NCBI GenBank assembly: GCA_025360495.1
Contig: JANYCC010000040.1
Coordinates: 1-32,164 of the forward strand
Source of the DNA: Verrucomicrobiota bacterium
GTDB lineage: Bacteria; Verrucomicrobiota; Verrucomicrobiia; Limisphaerales; UBA9464
Length of the DNA stretch: 32,164 nucleotides
Direction: 5' to 3'
Shown here one piece after another: positions 1 to 7,859 of this stretch. The notes beneath the pieces are model-generated. The model had not been told where the DNA came from. It ran no database searches and saw only the letters and a list, made by a program, of their open reading frames with translations. Within the stretch, counting starts at the first letter, position 1. Each line of letters begins with the position of its first letter. Position numbers and translations under genes: made by a program.

Positions 1-143
1 AGGGCGAGGTTCCACCCGAGCCGCCGGGGAGTCCGTCGTGGGGCCAGTGCCACGATGCGCCTGTGGGGAAGGTTTCTCCAAAGTTGGTCTGGCGGAGCGC
101 GGGCAGGGGGCGCACGTTGGCTTGGAAACACACAGAAGAAATC

Positions 144-587
144 ATGAAGACTCGCAAATGGCTCGGACGGTCCATCGGGCTGGGACTGATGGCGGCGGCT
201 GGGGTGATGGCATTGCGGACGCCGCATGCACAGGCGGCCCGCGATGAAGGGACGGTCGAGGTGATGCGGTTGAAGCTCGGGGCGTCCCAGGAGGTTCTCA
301 AGGGGATCGCTCTTCAGGATTTCGCCTTGGTGCGGACCAACGCGCAACGGCTGTCCCGCCTGAGCCACACCACCGGTTGGGCCGCACGCCAGGCCCCCGA
401 ATACGAACTGTTCACCGCGGAATTCCGTCGTGCGGCCGACGACTTGGTGCGGGCGGCGGAAGAGAAGAACATCGATGCCGCGACGGTGAGCTACACGCAG
501 ATGACGTTCGCCTGCGTGAGTTGCCACAAGTATATGCGCGGGGGCGGCAAGGTGGAGAAGACGGGGTGGGACGGGATTGGCAAGTGA
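144..587 (+). CDS. Secreted monoheme c-type cytochrome, cytochrome c'-like
   Basis: A 147-residue protein with a basic N-terminus, a hydrophobic stretch and an AQA-type cleavage site near residue 32, so it is probably exported to the periplasm. A single heme-attachment motif, CVSCH, lies at residues 124-128 near the C-terminus, after mostly helical sequence. That layout is the one seen in cytochrome c'-type four-helix heme proteins, which usually take part in electron transfer or gas binding. The ATG at 144 is preferred because it gives a clean signal peptide, but only a weak AGAAG stretch precedes it. The same frame has no stop back to the left edge of the window, so a longer protein cannot be excluded. 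The redox partner is unknown. The next gene begins 52 bases downstream and may share a transcript. Confidence 0.72.
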   Translation: MKTRKWLGRSIGLGLMAAAGVMALRTPHAQAARDEGTVEVMRLKLGASQEVLKGIALQDFALVRTNAQRLSRLSHTTGWAARQAPEYELFTAEFRRAADDLVRAAEEKNIDAATVSYTQMTFACVSCHKYMRGGGKVEKTGWDGIGK

Positions 588-639
588 AGGACTGAACCTC
601 GGCTCGACGATGGGGCGGTCGTCCGTCAAGTTCCCGCCC

Positions 640-2370
640 ATGTCGTTGCTGCCGTTTGGAGAACTGGCGCCTTATGCACCCCGCCGGGAAGTCCCCGCCG
701 GGATCGATCTTGGGGATTGGGCGCAGGTTTCGCCGTTGTACGACCGTTTGGAGGCCCGCGTCGCGGAGTGCCGCACGGTCGCCGAGTTGGAGACCTGGCT
801 GGTCGATGCCGGGGAATTGGCGGCGGCATTGGACGAGGAACGGGCGCGTCGCTACATCGCGATGACCTGCCATACCGACAGCCCGGAGGCCGAGCAGGCT
901 TATCTGGGATTTGTCGAAAAGGTGGATCCGGAATTGAAGCCACGACAATTCGCGCTGGCAAAATTGTTCCTGAAACATCCGTTGCGCCCCCAATTGCCGG
1001 CGGATCGATATGCCGTCCTCGAACGCAACACCGCGGTGCAGGTGGAACTTTTCCGGGACGAGAATGTGCCGCTGGAAACCGAGGAGGCCCGGCTCGGGCA
1101 GCAATACCAGAAGCTCACCGGATCCCTGACCGTCCAGTTCCGGGGCGAGGAGAAGACCCTGGTGCAGATGGGACGATACCAGGAGGAGCCGGACCGGCCG
1201 TTGCGGGAGGAGGCATGGCGGTCGGTGGCGGAACGGCGCCTGGCCGAGGCCGACACCTTCGACACGATGTTTGACGGCTTGCGCGAGGTGCGCGGGAAGA
1301 TTGCGGCGAATGCGGGTTTTGCGGATTACCGGGATTATGCCTTCCGGATGCGCTGCCGCTTTGATTACGGGCCGGGGGATTGCGAACGGTTTCACGATGC
1401 GATCGAGGCGGAGGTGATGCCGTTGTATCGCGAGTTGCAGGCCGCGCGGCGGAGTCGGATGGGCCTGGACCGGTTGCGTCCGTGGGACACGTCGGTGGAT
1501 CCGTTGAATCGTCCCGCGCTGAGGCCCTTCACCGACACCACCCGTCTGGAGACCGGGACCCAGGAGATCTTTGAGGGGTTGGACGCGGGATTGGCGGCGG
1601 ATTTCCGGTTGATGCGGGAGCGACGATTGCTGGACCTGGACAATCGCAAAGGCAAGGCCCCGGGCGGGTATCAATACACGCTGAGCGAGGCGCGGTTGCC
1701 GTTCATCTTCATGAATGCTGTCGGGCAACAGCGCGATCTGGAGACCCTGTTGCACGAGGCGGGCCATGCCTTCCATGCGCTGGCCTCGCGGGACGAGCCG
1801 CTCCACGCGTACCGGGAGGCGCCGATCGAGTTTTGCGAGGTGGCGTCGATGGCGATGGAATTGCTGGCGGCGGGACGTTTGGAAGTGTTTTACAGTGCGG
1901 ACGAGGCGAAGCGGGCCCGGACCACGCATCTGGAGGGGATTGTCGGGGTGTTCCCGTGGATCGCGACCGTCGATGCCTTCCAGCACTGGGTTTATACGCA
2001 TCCCGGACACAGTGCGGACGAGCGACGGGCGGCCTGGGTGCGGTTGATGGACCGGTTCGGGGGCGACGTGGACTGGACGGGATTGGAGCGGGTGCGGGCC
2101 AACTTATGGCACCGGCAATTGCACATCTTCCTTCATCCCTTTTATTACGTGGAGTACGGCATTGCGCAATTGGGAGCCCTGCAGGTGTGGGCCAACGCAC
2201 GGCGGGATCCGGTGCAGGCGCTGCGGGATTATAAGGCCGGCCTGGCGCTGGGCGGGTCAAAGCCGTTGCCGGAATTGTTTGCGCGCGCCGGTTGCCGTTT
2301 TGATTTCAGCCGCGAAACCCTGAGGCCGCTGCTCGGATCCGTCCGGGATGAACTTGCCCGACTCGCATGA
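640..2370 (+). CDS. M3 family oligoendopeptidase (PepF/thimet type)
   Basis: A 576-residue zinc metallopeptidase with no signal peptide, so cytosolic. The zinc motif HEAGH is at residues 372-376 and the third ligand, in EVAS, is Glu400. The 28-residue spacing between them is as in the thimet oligopeptidase/oligoendopeptidase F family. These enzymes cut short peptides left over from protein and signal-peptide turnover. The frame is open upstream to 577 (TTG) and has another ATG at 610. The ATG at 640 is chosen because family-like sequence (MSLLPFGEL) begins there. The stop codon overlaps the start of the downstream rhomboid protease (ATGA), which implies translational coupling of two proteases. 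Length and core are typical. Confidence 0.9.
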   Translation: MSLLPFGELAPYAPRREVPAGIDLGDWAQVSPLYDRLEARVAECRTVAELETWLVDAGELAAALDEERARRYIAMTCHTDSPEAEQAYLGFVEKVDPELKPRQFALAKLFLKHPLRPQLPADRYAVLERNTAVQVELFRDENVPLETEEARLGQQYQKLTGSLTVQFRGEEKTLVQMGRYQEEPDRPLREEAWRSVAERRLAEADTFDTMFDGLREVRGKIAANAGFADYRDYAFRMRCRFDYGPGDCERFHDAIEAEVMPLYRELQAARRSRMGLDRLRPWDTSVDPLNRPALRPFTDTTRLETGTQEIFEGLDAGLAADFRLMRERRLLDLDNRKGKAPGGYQYTLSEARLPFIFMNAVGQQRDLETLLHEAGHAFHALASRDEPLHAYREAPIEFCEVASMAMELLAAGRLEVFYSADEAKRARTTHLEGIVGVFPWIATVDAFQHWVYTHPGHSADERRAAWVRLMDRFGGDVDWTGLERVRANLWHRQLHIFLHPFYYVEYGIAQLGALQVWANARRDPVQALRDYKAGLALGGSKPLPELFARAGCRFDFSRETLRPLLGSVRDELARLA

Positions 2371-3071
2371 ATCCCGAATCCCGTCCCGTCGTGGAAAAGA
2401 AGCCTGCCGAAAAAGACCCGCCGTTGGAGCGTGACGTCACGCTCGCCCTGGTCGGTTTGAACCTGTTCATCTTCCTGATCGAGCCTTCGCTGCACGATCC
2501 GGTGGCGCGGCATTGGTTTGAGGTCCGGTATTCTTTGTGGTTGCCCGGGTTGAAGGCCGGCTATTGGTGGCAGTTTCTCACCTACCAATTCCTGCACGGC
2601 GGCTGGATCCACCTGGGGGCAAACCTGGTGTTCCTCTATTCGTTGGGGCCGATCCTTGAGACGACAATGGGGCGTCGCCGGTTCCTGTTCCTCTATCTCG
2701 CGTCGGGGGCGATGGGCGGAATCCTGCAACTGGCGGGTGCGGTGTCTTCCCCGCGGATTTTCGGGCATGCGGTGGTGGGGGCTTCGGCCGGTCTGGCCGG
2801 GCTGTTGGCCGCGTTGGGATCGGTGTACGCGAAGGAAAAGATCCGGGGTTACCTGTTCTTCGTGATCCCGTTTGAGATGAAGGCGAAGTACCTGTTGCTC
2901 ATCGCCGGGTTGGTCAGCGTTTTGGGATCGATCTTCCCGTTTGGCAACATCGCCCACCTGGCGCATCTGGGCGGACTACTCGGGGGCCTGTGCTGCGTCA
3001 ACCTGATGAATGTCCGTCCGCTGCCCGATCTGCAGTCCGTGCCGCCCCCGGACCCGGTGCCGAACGGGTGA
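2367..3071 (+). CDS. Rhomboid family intramembrane serine protease (copy 1)
   Basis: A 234-residue polytopic membrane protein. The catalytic serine is in GASAG (Ser140) and the catalytic histidine in AHLGG (His200). The first-loop features of the family are present (WQFLTYQFLH, then an HLGAN segment). Rhomboids cleave transmembrane helices within the bilayer; the substrate here is unknown. A charged cytosolic N-terminus of about 25 residues precedes the first membrane segment. The start overlaps the M3 peptidase stop by 4 bases, so the two are coupled. A second rhomboid (12941-13801) lies about 10 kb away and shares the core layout but not the termini. Downstream is an octameric snap-back repeat rather than another gene. 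Confidence 0.9.
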   Translation: MNPESRPVVEKKPAEKDPPLERDVTLALVGLNLFIFLIEPSLHDPVARHWFEVRYSLWLPGLKAGYWWQFLTYQFLHGGWIHLGANLVFLYSLGPILETTMGRRRFLFLYLASGAMGGILQLAGAVSSPRIFGHAVVGASAGLAGLLAALGSVYAKEKIRGYLFFVIPFEMKAKYLLLIAGLVSVLGSIFPFGNIAHLAHLGGLLGGLCCVNLMNVRPLPDLQSVPPPDPVPNG

Positions 3072-3073
3072 GC

Positions 3074-3279
3074 CGCGGACCTGCAGAACCGCGGAGCTGC
3101 AGAGCTGCAGAACCTCAGAACGGCAGGGGTCAGGGTTTCAGAAAGTGGCGGCCCAATCCCTCTCGTCTCCCGGAGAATAAGGGAGAAAGCCTTGGGAATG
3201 CGCCCAATCGACCGTATTATTGAGGCCCTCGAACGCCCCTGCAGCTCTGCGGCTCTGAGCCTCCGAGGTTCTGCCGCCC
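3074..3279. repeat. Octanucleotide repeat snap-back downstream of rhomboid 1
   Basis: The left arm (3074-3129) reads as seven 8-base units such as TGCAGAAC, CGCGGAGC, TGCAGAGC and CTCAGAAC. The right arm (3240-3279) reads as five units of roughly the complementary class: TGCAGCTC, TGCGGCTC, TGAGCCTC, CGAGGTTC, TGCCGCCC. The arms could pair imperfectly around a loop of about 110 bases. The loop contains ATGCGCCCAATCGACC at 3198, preceded by a purine-rich stretch, but it opens only a short frame. The same octamer class recurs at 26341-26449. Confidence 0.75.
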
Positions 3280-3766
3280 GGAGGGCAACGTGGTCAGATC
3301 CATATCAGTGACATATCAGATGAGACCTGAAGGCATGGCCCGACCCTCGACGCCTCAGTTGGCGGGCGTCTGGTGCGACGCGACGAGCCGGGGTGACGGC
3401 GGACAGGCCATTTTCGCCGACGACACGGATCGGCGGCGATCTCCGGGCTTGGGCTCGAAGTTGCCCGATCGGTTTTCCGCCGGGTTCCATGGCTCCATCC
3501 CCGTGGCCCATCATTCTGGGAAGGAGTCGGGACCAGATGGCCGGCGTTCATGGGGACGGGGATCGGGATGCGGTCCCGGCCGTGAGTTCGAGGCCTCTTG
3601 GCCGGCGGTTGGCGGAAGCGGTGCAGGAGATTTCGGGTCTCAGATGGAATGCGGCCGCCCATGGGGTCCGATGGTTCGGGAAAGGGGTGGAACGGACCCG
3701 CGCGAAAGCACACGTCGTCGTGGCACTGAAGGTTACAATGTCACATGTACAGATCTGACACCTTTG
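3280..3766. other. Gene-poor stretch with no supported coding sequence
   Basis: Several open frames cross this stretch on both strands, but none has a recognisable domain, signal peptide or convincing start. The plus-strand frame from 3290 reads through into the recognisable tail at 3767-3805. The part before the tail looks like unconstrained, arginine- and glycine-rich translation of GC-rich DNA. It is best read as decayed sequence upstream of a lost paralogue. Confidence 0.5.
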
Positions 3767-3805
3767 CTCTACTTCAGGCTCGTGGCCGAGCCGAAGAATC
3801 CGTAA
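3767..3805 (+). pseudogene. Remnant C-terminal tail of the YFRLV-tail secreted family
   Basis: The last codons before TAA read LYFRLVAEPKNP. They match the C-terminal tails of the two downstream paralogues, which end YFRLVTEPKGP at 4616 and 7722. DNA identity over 'tacttcaggctcgtg' is exact in all three. Nothing upstream in the frame resembles the rest of the family, so this is a decayed fragment. Confidence 0.6.
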
Positions 3806-3896
3806 CAGCCTGCTGAAGGAGCCAAACGCAGTCTCCAGCCGTTGAACCGATAACTCGGATCTGGAGTCAGTGTCCCGATTGATCAGAATGCGCCCC

Positions 3897-4616
3897 ATGA
3901 AGGCATCAGCCATTTGCCGGCTGCCAACATTAGGTTTGGGAGGCTTATTCGCCTTTGTCCTCCCGGCCGCGGATCCCGTTCAGTTTGTGGTGGCGACATA
4001 CCTGGTTGATCCGCCGCCCGGCCTGGTGGCCGTGTATACACTGAGCTCACCAGAGAGCGTCGCAGAAGCGCGCAAGCGGGTGGCCGTGGAAGGTGCGACC
4101 AACGCAGGCGATTTGGGACTCACACAGGACACCTGTCCCATTTTCCGGATCGCTCCTGGAAGCGATGGGATCAACCGCGATGTCTACGCACCCGGCGAGC
4201 CCTTGTGGAATTGGCACATTGAGGAGTTGCTGGACTATGGAGCGCAAGAGAACATCTCCACGATTCCAACCCCAGCACAGTTGGATGAGATGGTGAAGGA
4301 TGGCAGCTTCATGGAGCCGATGGACTGGCGGTTGAGATCGCCCTCCACCGTGATGGCGGAAATCAACCCTCCGTTCGCACTCTATACCTATTTCACCCAA
4401 CCTTATAGTGACCAAATACAGCTATACTGGACTCATGATGATCCGGCGCTGGATTACCATCTGGAGTGGACCAGCTCGCTCGAAGCCCCCGACTGGCAAC
4501 GCCTTGGGGATCAGGACCCGCTGGCGTCCCCAAGAGCGAGGAAGTTCTGGACCATCCTCACCCTGCCTTTTGAACGCCGCTACTTCAGGCTCGTGACCGA
4601 GCCCAAGGGTCCCTGA
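3897..4616 (+). CDS. Secreted protein with possible BP74-N-like domain and YFRLV tail
   Basis: A 239-residue protein with a signal peptide (hydrophobic LGLGGLFAFVLPAA). Residues about 28-140 contain a stretch with ESVAEARKR and later WNWHIEELLDYG. This spacing loosely recalls the BP74 N-terminal domain; that is an inference from pattern only. The C-terminal half (from about residue 145) holds YWTHDDPALDYHLEW and ends YFRLVTEPKGP, a tail style common on secreted Verrucomicrobiota proteins. The C-terminal half is repeated in the gene at 7330-7722. Earlier starts at 3870 (GTG) and 3888 (ATG) are possible; 3897 gives the best signal peptide. Function is unknown. It is probably extracytoplasmic. 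A repeat hairpin and an ftsK-tail fragment lie directly downstream. Confidence 0.6.
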   Translation: MKASAICRLPTLGLGGLFAFVLPAADPVQFVVATYLVDPPPGLVAVYTLSSPESVAEARKRVAVEGATNAGDLGLTQDTCPIFRIAPGSDGINRDVYAPGEPLWNWHIEELLDYGAQENISTIPTPAQLDEMVKDGSFMEPMDWRLRSPSTVMAEINPPFALYTYFTQPYSDQIQLYWTHDDPALDYHLEWTSSLEAPDWQRLGDQDPLASPRARKFWTILTLPFERRYFRLVTEPKGP

Positions 4617-4627
4617 GCTAAGGGTCC

Positions 4628-4727
4628 GTAGCCGACGAAGTCATGAGGCGGATCTCGCATGGCCTGCCGGGTCCGCCTCGTGACCTCGGCGGCTACGGGG
4701 GATGCGCGTCGTGACCTCGGCGGCTAC
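4628..4727. repeat. GTAGCCGACG-type dispersed hairpin repeat, copy 1
   Basis: The left arm (4628-4652) starts GTAGCCGACGAAGTC. The right arm (4672-4696) ends CTCGGCGGCTAC. They are near-complementary over about 25 bases around a 19-base loop. A partial further unit follows to 4727. Near-identical sequence occurs at 7734-7801, and a related unit at the right edge (32093-32164). It could act as a transcription terminator for the upstream gene. Confidence 0.8.
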
Positions 4728-4838
4728 ACCATCGACTGGCCGCCGCCGCCGTAGCCCTCGCCGTCGAGGTCGATCAGGATGTCGCGCGGTTCCGCCCCCT
4801 TGCTGGGGCCCACGACGCCGCGATCCTCGAGTTAGTCC
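4725..4838 (-). pseudogene. Duplicated 3' end of ftsK, truncated and interrupted
   Basis: This segment matches the last roughly 37 codons of the intact ftsK (7856-7971), read on the same strand. The encoded gamma-domain tail reads LEDRGVVGPSKGAEP and then ILIDLDGEGY before ending SMV-stop. A C-to-A change on the plus strand at 4832-4834 turns the GAA of 'DELED' into TAA. Homology stops at about 4838. In the last 17 codons, five of the six codon differences from ftsK are synonymous. That suggests the copy diverged while still coding, for example in a relative's ftsK, rather than after duplication here. It cannot make a useful product. Confidence 0.85.
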
Positions 4839-4849
4839 ACAGCGTGTCC

Positions 4850-5017
4850 GGGGTCGGTTCCTATTATCCTCCACTTGGCCATTGATCCCCGGACAATGCA
4901 GAATCGAGGTCTTTCGCTGGCCGCCCTGCGCTTGGATGGGGCCGTCCGGGACAGAGCGAGCAGGCCGATCTCCCGATCCGGACCTACAGCTTGTGTCCGA
5001 TAATAGGAACCGACCCC
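4850..5017. mobile_element. MITE-like element with perfect 19-bp inverted arms
   Basis: GGGGTCGGTTCCTATTATC at 4850-4868 is exactly the reverse complement of 4999-5017. About 130 bases lie between the arms with no convincing gene. GTGTCCG occurs directly at 4844-4850 and 4993-4999. Arms of this style resemble sequences seen around IS200/Y1-type (RAYT) transposases in environmental bacteria. That attribution is from memory and is an inference. There is no transposase here, so it would be non-autonomous. Confidence 0.55.
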
Positions 5018-5103
5018 TTCGCCCGACCCCTTCGCCCGAGGCCCTCATCGCCTCCACATGTTTCTCTGTTTCAATGACCCTTGGAGTCTGAAGGGCACGC
5101 GAT

Positions 5104-7125
5104 TCATGGACTGAGCATCGCACGGTAGAACCCGGTGGCGGTATTGCTGGTACGGGGGTCTTTCCAGTCGGAAGGGCTGTCTCTAAGGATCAGTGTATCC
5201 ACGGGCGTCCACTGTGGATCGGACGTCAGTTCGGCGATGCTTTCGATCCGCAAGGCCGCTCCAACCGGTCCCGAAATTTGCAGCTGCCCGGTTGAACCCG
5301 GCCTCAGGCGAAGGCGAACCACCGGGTCCGACTGAAGGATGTGTGCCTGACTCCCAATCATGAGAATGGTTTCGTCAAGGTCCAGGATGTCGGTCACGAC
5401 CTGGGAGCTTGGCGTCGGATGCGGCGACCAATTCACTCCGTCTTCCGAAATACCCACCTCCCCATCGAGCCCAGCACCTACGAAAGTGCCGGCGACGAAA
5501 CGAACGCCTCGAAAGTAGAATCCGTTTTGATGGGGGATTACCCAGTCTTGGCCGTTCTGCGACGTCAGCAAAATGCCGTCGCCAACGGCGACAAATCGGC
5601 CGTTGCCATAGGCGGTACCGTGGAGTCGAGCAGGATATGGCGGTAGACTTCCCACCGAAAAACCCTCCCACCGGACCGAATCGGACGACGTCACGACCAG
5701 CCCGATTCCCCGCCGATCATCCGCACCGACGACGACAAAGGATCCGTTCCCGTAGGTGACGTCCTCCAAGGTGCTGTCGGGCAGGTTGAACCCCAGCGAC
5801 CAGTCGGTACCATTCGTGGACACGAGGACCTGCGCCGTCCGAACCGTCTGGTTGACATCCCACTGAGTCCCCACCGCCACGAACCGTCCTCCGCCAAACG
5901 CGATCCGACCGAGCGACTGTCCCGGGACCCGGAGGCGCGGGAACCAGTTGGTGCCATTGATCGACGTCAGGACCGTTCCCTCTTCACCCGTGCAGACGAG
6001 CAGCGATCCACTGGAAGTGATTCCCGTCAGATTTTGATCGGTCCCGGAGCGCTGGGGTGCCCAAGTCTGGCCGTCCGGCGAGGTCAGGATCATTCCCGCC
6101 TGCCCAACGACCACTCCACCGTCCTTCCAACGCGTTGCTGCGGCCATGGAACCCATCGGGCCGTGGCTGGCCTCAGTCCATTCAACCCCGTCCGCCGACC
6201 TCAGAATGTCGCCACCTTCCCCAACCGCGATCCAAACATCCTGGCCATGCGTGACACCGAACAGTTCGGCGCCGGCGTTGGAACGGCGAGTCATCCAGGT
6301 TTCCCCATTTTCCGAGGTCAGGATCACACCCTTGCCGCCGACGGCCACGAATCGTGACCCGTCGAACGCGACGGCGTTCAAGGCTTCCGTGGTTCGCGAC
6401 TGGAGGTTGGAAGACCACGAATGAGGAAACTGCCCGAAGGGACGCGCGGTGGCGACGGTGCCCTGCTCTCCCACCGCCACGAATTGTCCGCTGTTGGCCG
6501 CCACACCCAGTATGCGCAGGGGCCAGTAGTCCAGGAGTTCGCCCGTGAACCATCCGCCAAGGTTAGGGAACGCGAAGGCACCCCACGCGCGGTCTCCGAC
6601 GACGGCGAAGCCGGAGTCGTCGCCGGCCACGGCCCGGAGTGAGAGGGATGTGATGCGCACACTTCTCGACTGCCATTCAACCCCATTGGTCGAAACAAAG
6701 ATATTCTGACGAAGAAAGTCGTCGCTTCCAACGGCCACGAACATGCCGTGACCGAAGGTGACCGCATTCAGGGTTCCACCATTGACCATCAGTCGTGAAG
6801 CCCAGCGGACGCCGTCGTTGGACTCATAAACTTGATTGTGGCTGGTGGCAGCAAAAAGGCCGTTTCCATAAGCCACTCCGGTGAAGTCAAGGGTGATGGC
6901 GGTTGACCGCTCGACCCAGTCAGTACCGTTGGTGGAAGTCACGACCGCTCCGCGGTCGCCTACCGCCAAAAACGTGCCCGATCCGAACGCTGCCGCCCGG
7001 AGGGTGCTACCTTGCGGCAACGGATTTCTCCAGTGCCAGACATCATAGACTCCGGCAAGGCCAAGGTCAGTCGCGACGACCAGGAGGAGGCAGCAGCAAA
7101 GGACGTGGGTCGGTGCGGTTTTCAT
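5104..7125 (-). CDS. Secreted YCF48-like double beta-propeller protein
   Basis: A 673-residue protein with a signal peptide (hydrophobic run CCCLLLVVATDLGLAG). About 14 repeats of 40-50 residues follow, each with the YCF48 pattern F-VAVG-x-G-x(3)-TS-x-(N/D)G-x-(D/T/E)W. Clear examples are FVAVGGKGVILTSENGETW and FLAVGDRGAVVTSTNGTDW. Fourteen repeats would fit two seven-bladed propellers. The last 70 residues form a different C-terminal segment ending FYRAMLSP, like the tails of the neighbouring secreted proteins. It probably acts outside the cytoplasm as a binding scaffold; YCF48 in photosystem II assembly is only a fold relative. The gene lies between the two copies of a duplicated block and is transcribed against its neighbours, so it looks like accessory cargo. 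Confidence 0.8.
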   Translation of the reverse strand: MKTAPTHVLCCCLLLVVATDLGLAGVYDVWHWRNPLPQGSTLRAAAFGSGTFLAVGDRGAVVTSTNGTDWVERSTAITLDFTGVAYGNGLFAATSHNQVYESNDGVRWASRLMVNGGTLNAVTFGHGMFVAVGSDDFLRQNIFVSTNGVEWQSRSVRITSLSLRAVAGDDSGFAVVGDRAWGAFAFPNLGGWFTGELLDYWPLRILGVAANSGQFVAVGEQGTVATARPFGQFPHSWSSNLQSRTTEALNAVAFDGSRFVAVGGKGVILTSENGETWMTRRSNAGAELFGVTHGQDVWIAVGEGGDILRSADGVEWTEASHGPMGSMAAATRWKDGGVVVGQAGMILTSPDGQTWAPQRSGTDQNLTGITSSGSLLVCTGEEGTVLTSINGTNWFPRLRVPGQSLGRIAFGGGRFVAVGTQWDVNQTVRTAQVLVSTNGTDWSLGFNLPDSTLEDVTYGNGSFVVVGADDRRGIGLVVTSSDSVRWEGFSVGSLPPYPARLHGTAYGNGRFVAVGDGILLTSQNGQDWVIPHQNGFYFRGVRFVAGTFVGAGLDGEVGISEDGVNWSPHPTPSSQVVTDILDLDETILMIGSQAHILQSDPVVRLRLRPGSTGQLQISGPVGAALRIESIAELTSDPQWTPVDTLILRDSPSDWKDPRTSNTATGFYRAMLSP

Positions 7126-7329
7126 TGTTTGAGGATCAGGAGAGACTCATAAAACGAAGACGGTGATGGTCGAACCGTATAGACCTCCATTGGCCAGGTA
7201 AATGAATACCTCTCAACAGCCACGGAGACCTGGGACTCAAGGTTCAATAAGGCGGTGGTAATTGGAGCGCGACTTCGGATTCAACCGAATGCTCGCCTCG
7301 CCATTGGCTGCCTGAAGTGGACCCCGTCA

Positions 7330-7722
7330 ATGAAAGTGAGCGCTTCAATCGTCTCGCGGATTTTTGGCATGGCCTTGGGCGGCGTTTTCTTCGAGATGGT
7401 GAAGAACGGCGAATTTAATGAAGCCCGGTCCTGGCGGATGAAGTCGCCCTCCACCGTGATTGCTGAGATCAATCCTCCGTTGGCTCTTTACGCCTATCAT
7501 ACCCTGCCTTTCCATGACCTGACACAGTTATACTGGACCCATGATGATCCGGCCTTGGATTACCATCTGGAATGGACTGATTCTCTCGACTCCACCGACT
7601 GGAAGCGGATTGGCACGGACACGGCGTTTGCTTCCCAGAATACGGAGAGGTTCTGGACCATCGCCACTTCACCCTCTGAGCACCGCTACTTCAGGCTCGT
7701 GACCGAGCCCAAGGGTCCCTGA
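7330..7722 (+). CDS. Shortened paralogue of the YFRLV-tail secreted protein (internal deletion)
   Basis: A 130-residue protein whose C-terminal 110 residues align with the C-terminal half of the gene at 3897-4616. Shared runs include YWTHDDPALDYHLEW and YFRLVTEPKGP. The first 20 residues look like the same kind of signal peptide (MKVSASIVSRIFGMALGG). After this the sequence jumps from GGVFF straight to EMVKNGEF, whereas the longer gene has about 120 extra residues between the signal peptide and EMVKDGSF. It therefore appears to be an in-frame internal deletion that removed the N-terminal domain. The ATG at 7330 is chosen over the upstream start at 7255 by similarity of the signal peptides. 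Function and expression are unknown. Confidence 0.55.
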   Translation: MKVSASIVSRIFGMALGGVFFEMVKNGEFNEARSWRMKSPSTVIAEINPPLALYAYHTLPFHDLTQLYWTHDDPALDYHLEWTDSLDSTDWKRIGTDTAFASQNTERFWTIATSPSEHRYFRLVTEPKGP

Positions 7723-7733
7723 GCTAAGGATCC

Positions 7734-7859
7734 GTAGCCGACGAAGTCATGAGGCGGATCTCGCATGGCCTGCCGGGTCCGCCTCGTACCTCGGCGGCTA
7801 CGGGGGATCCGCCTCGTGACCTCGGCTACGGGGGATCCGCCTCGTACCTCGGCGGCTAC
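7734..7859. repeat. GTAGCCGACG hairpin plus about 29-bp tandem units, copy 2
   Basis: The hairpin found at 4628-4696 recurs here nearly unchanged. It is followed by two more units beginning GATCCGCCTCGT and ending CGGCTAC, so three unit ends are stacked. The repeat reaches the ftsK stop: the ftsK TAG (7858-7856) is the TAG of the repeat's GTAGCCG. It lies between convergent genes and could be a bidirectional terminator. Confidence 0.8.

Noticed and set aside
1-143. GQCHD-like sequence upstream of the cytochrome as a second heme site
   Set aside because: The first cysteine of CxxCH is missing (WGQCH), and the stretch precedes a clean signal peptide.
412-2010. 532-codon minus-strand frame across the M3 peptidase
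   Set aside because: No motif; the plus-strand peptidase has HEAGH and full family length.
3198-3300. ATG with purine-rich leader starting MRPIDRIIEALERP
   Set aside because: Looks like a gene start but runs straight into the octamer repeat and ends soon after; no homology could be recognised, so it is not called.
4641-5123. 160-codon minus-strand frame over the repeat and ftsK-tail region
   Set aside because: It reads the ftsK-tail copy out of frame and crosses the inverted-repeat element; no coding signal.
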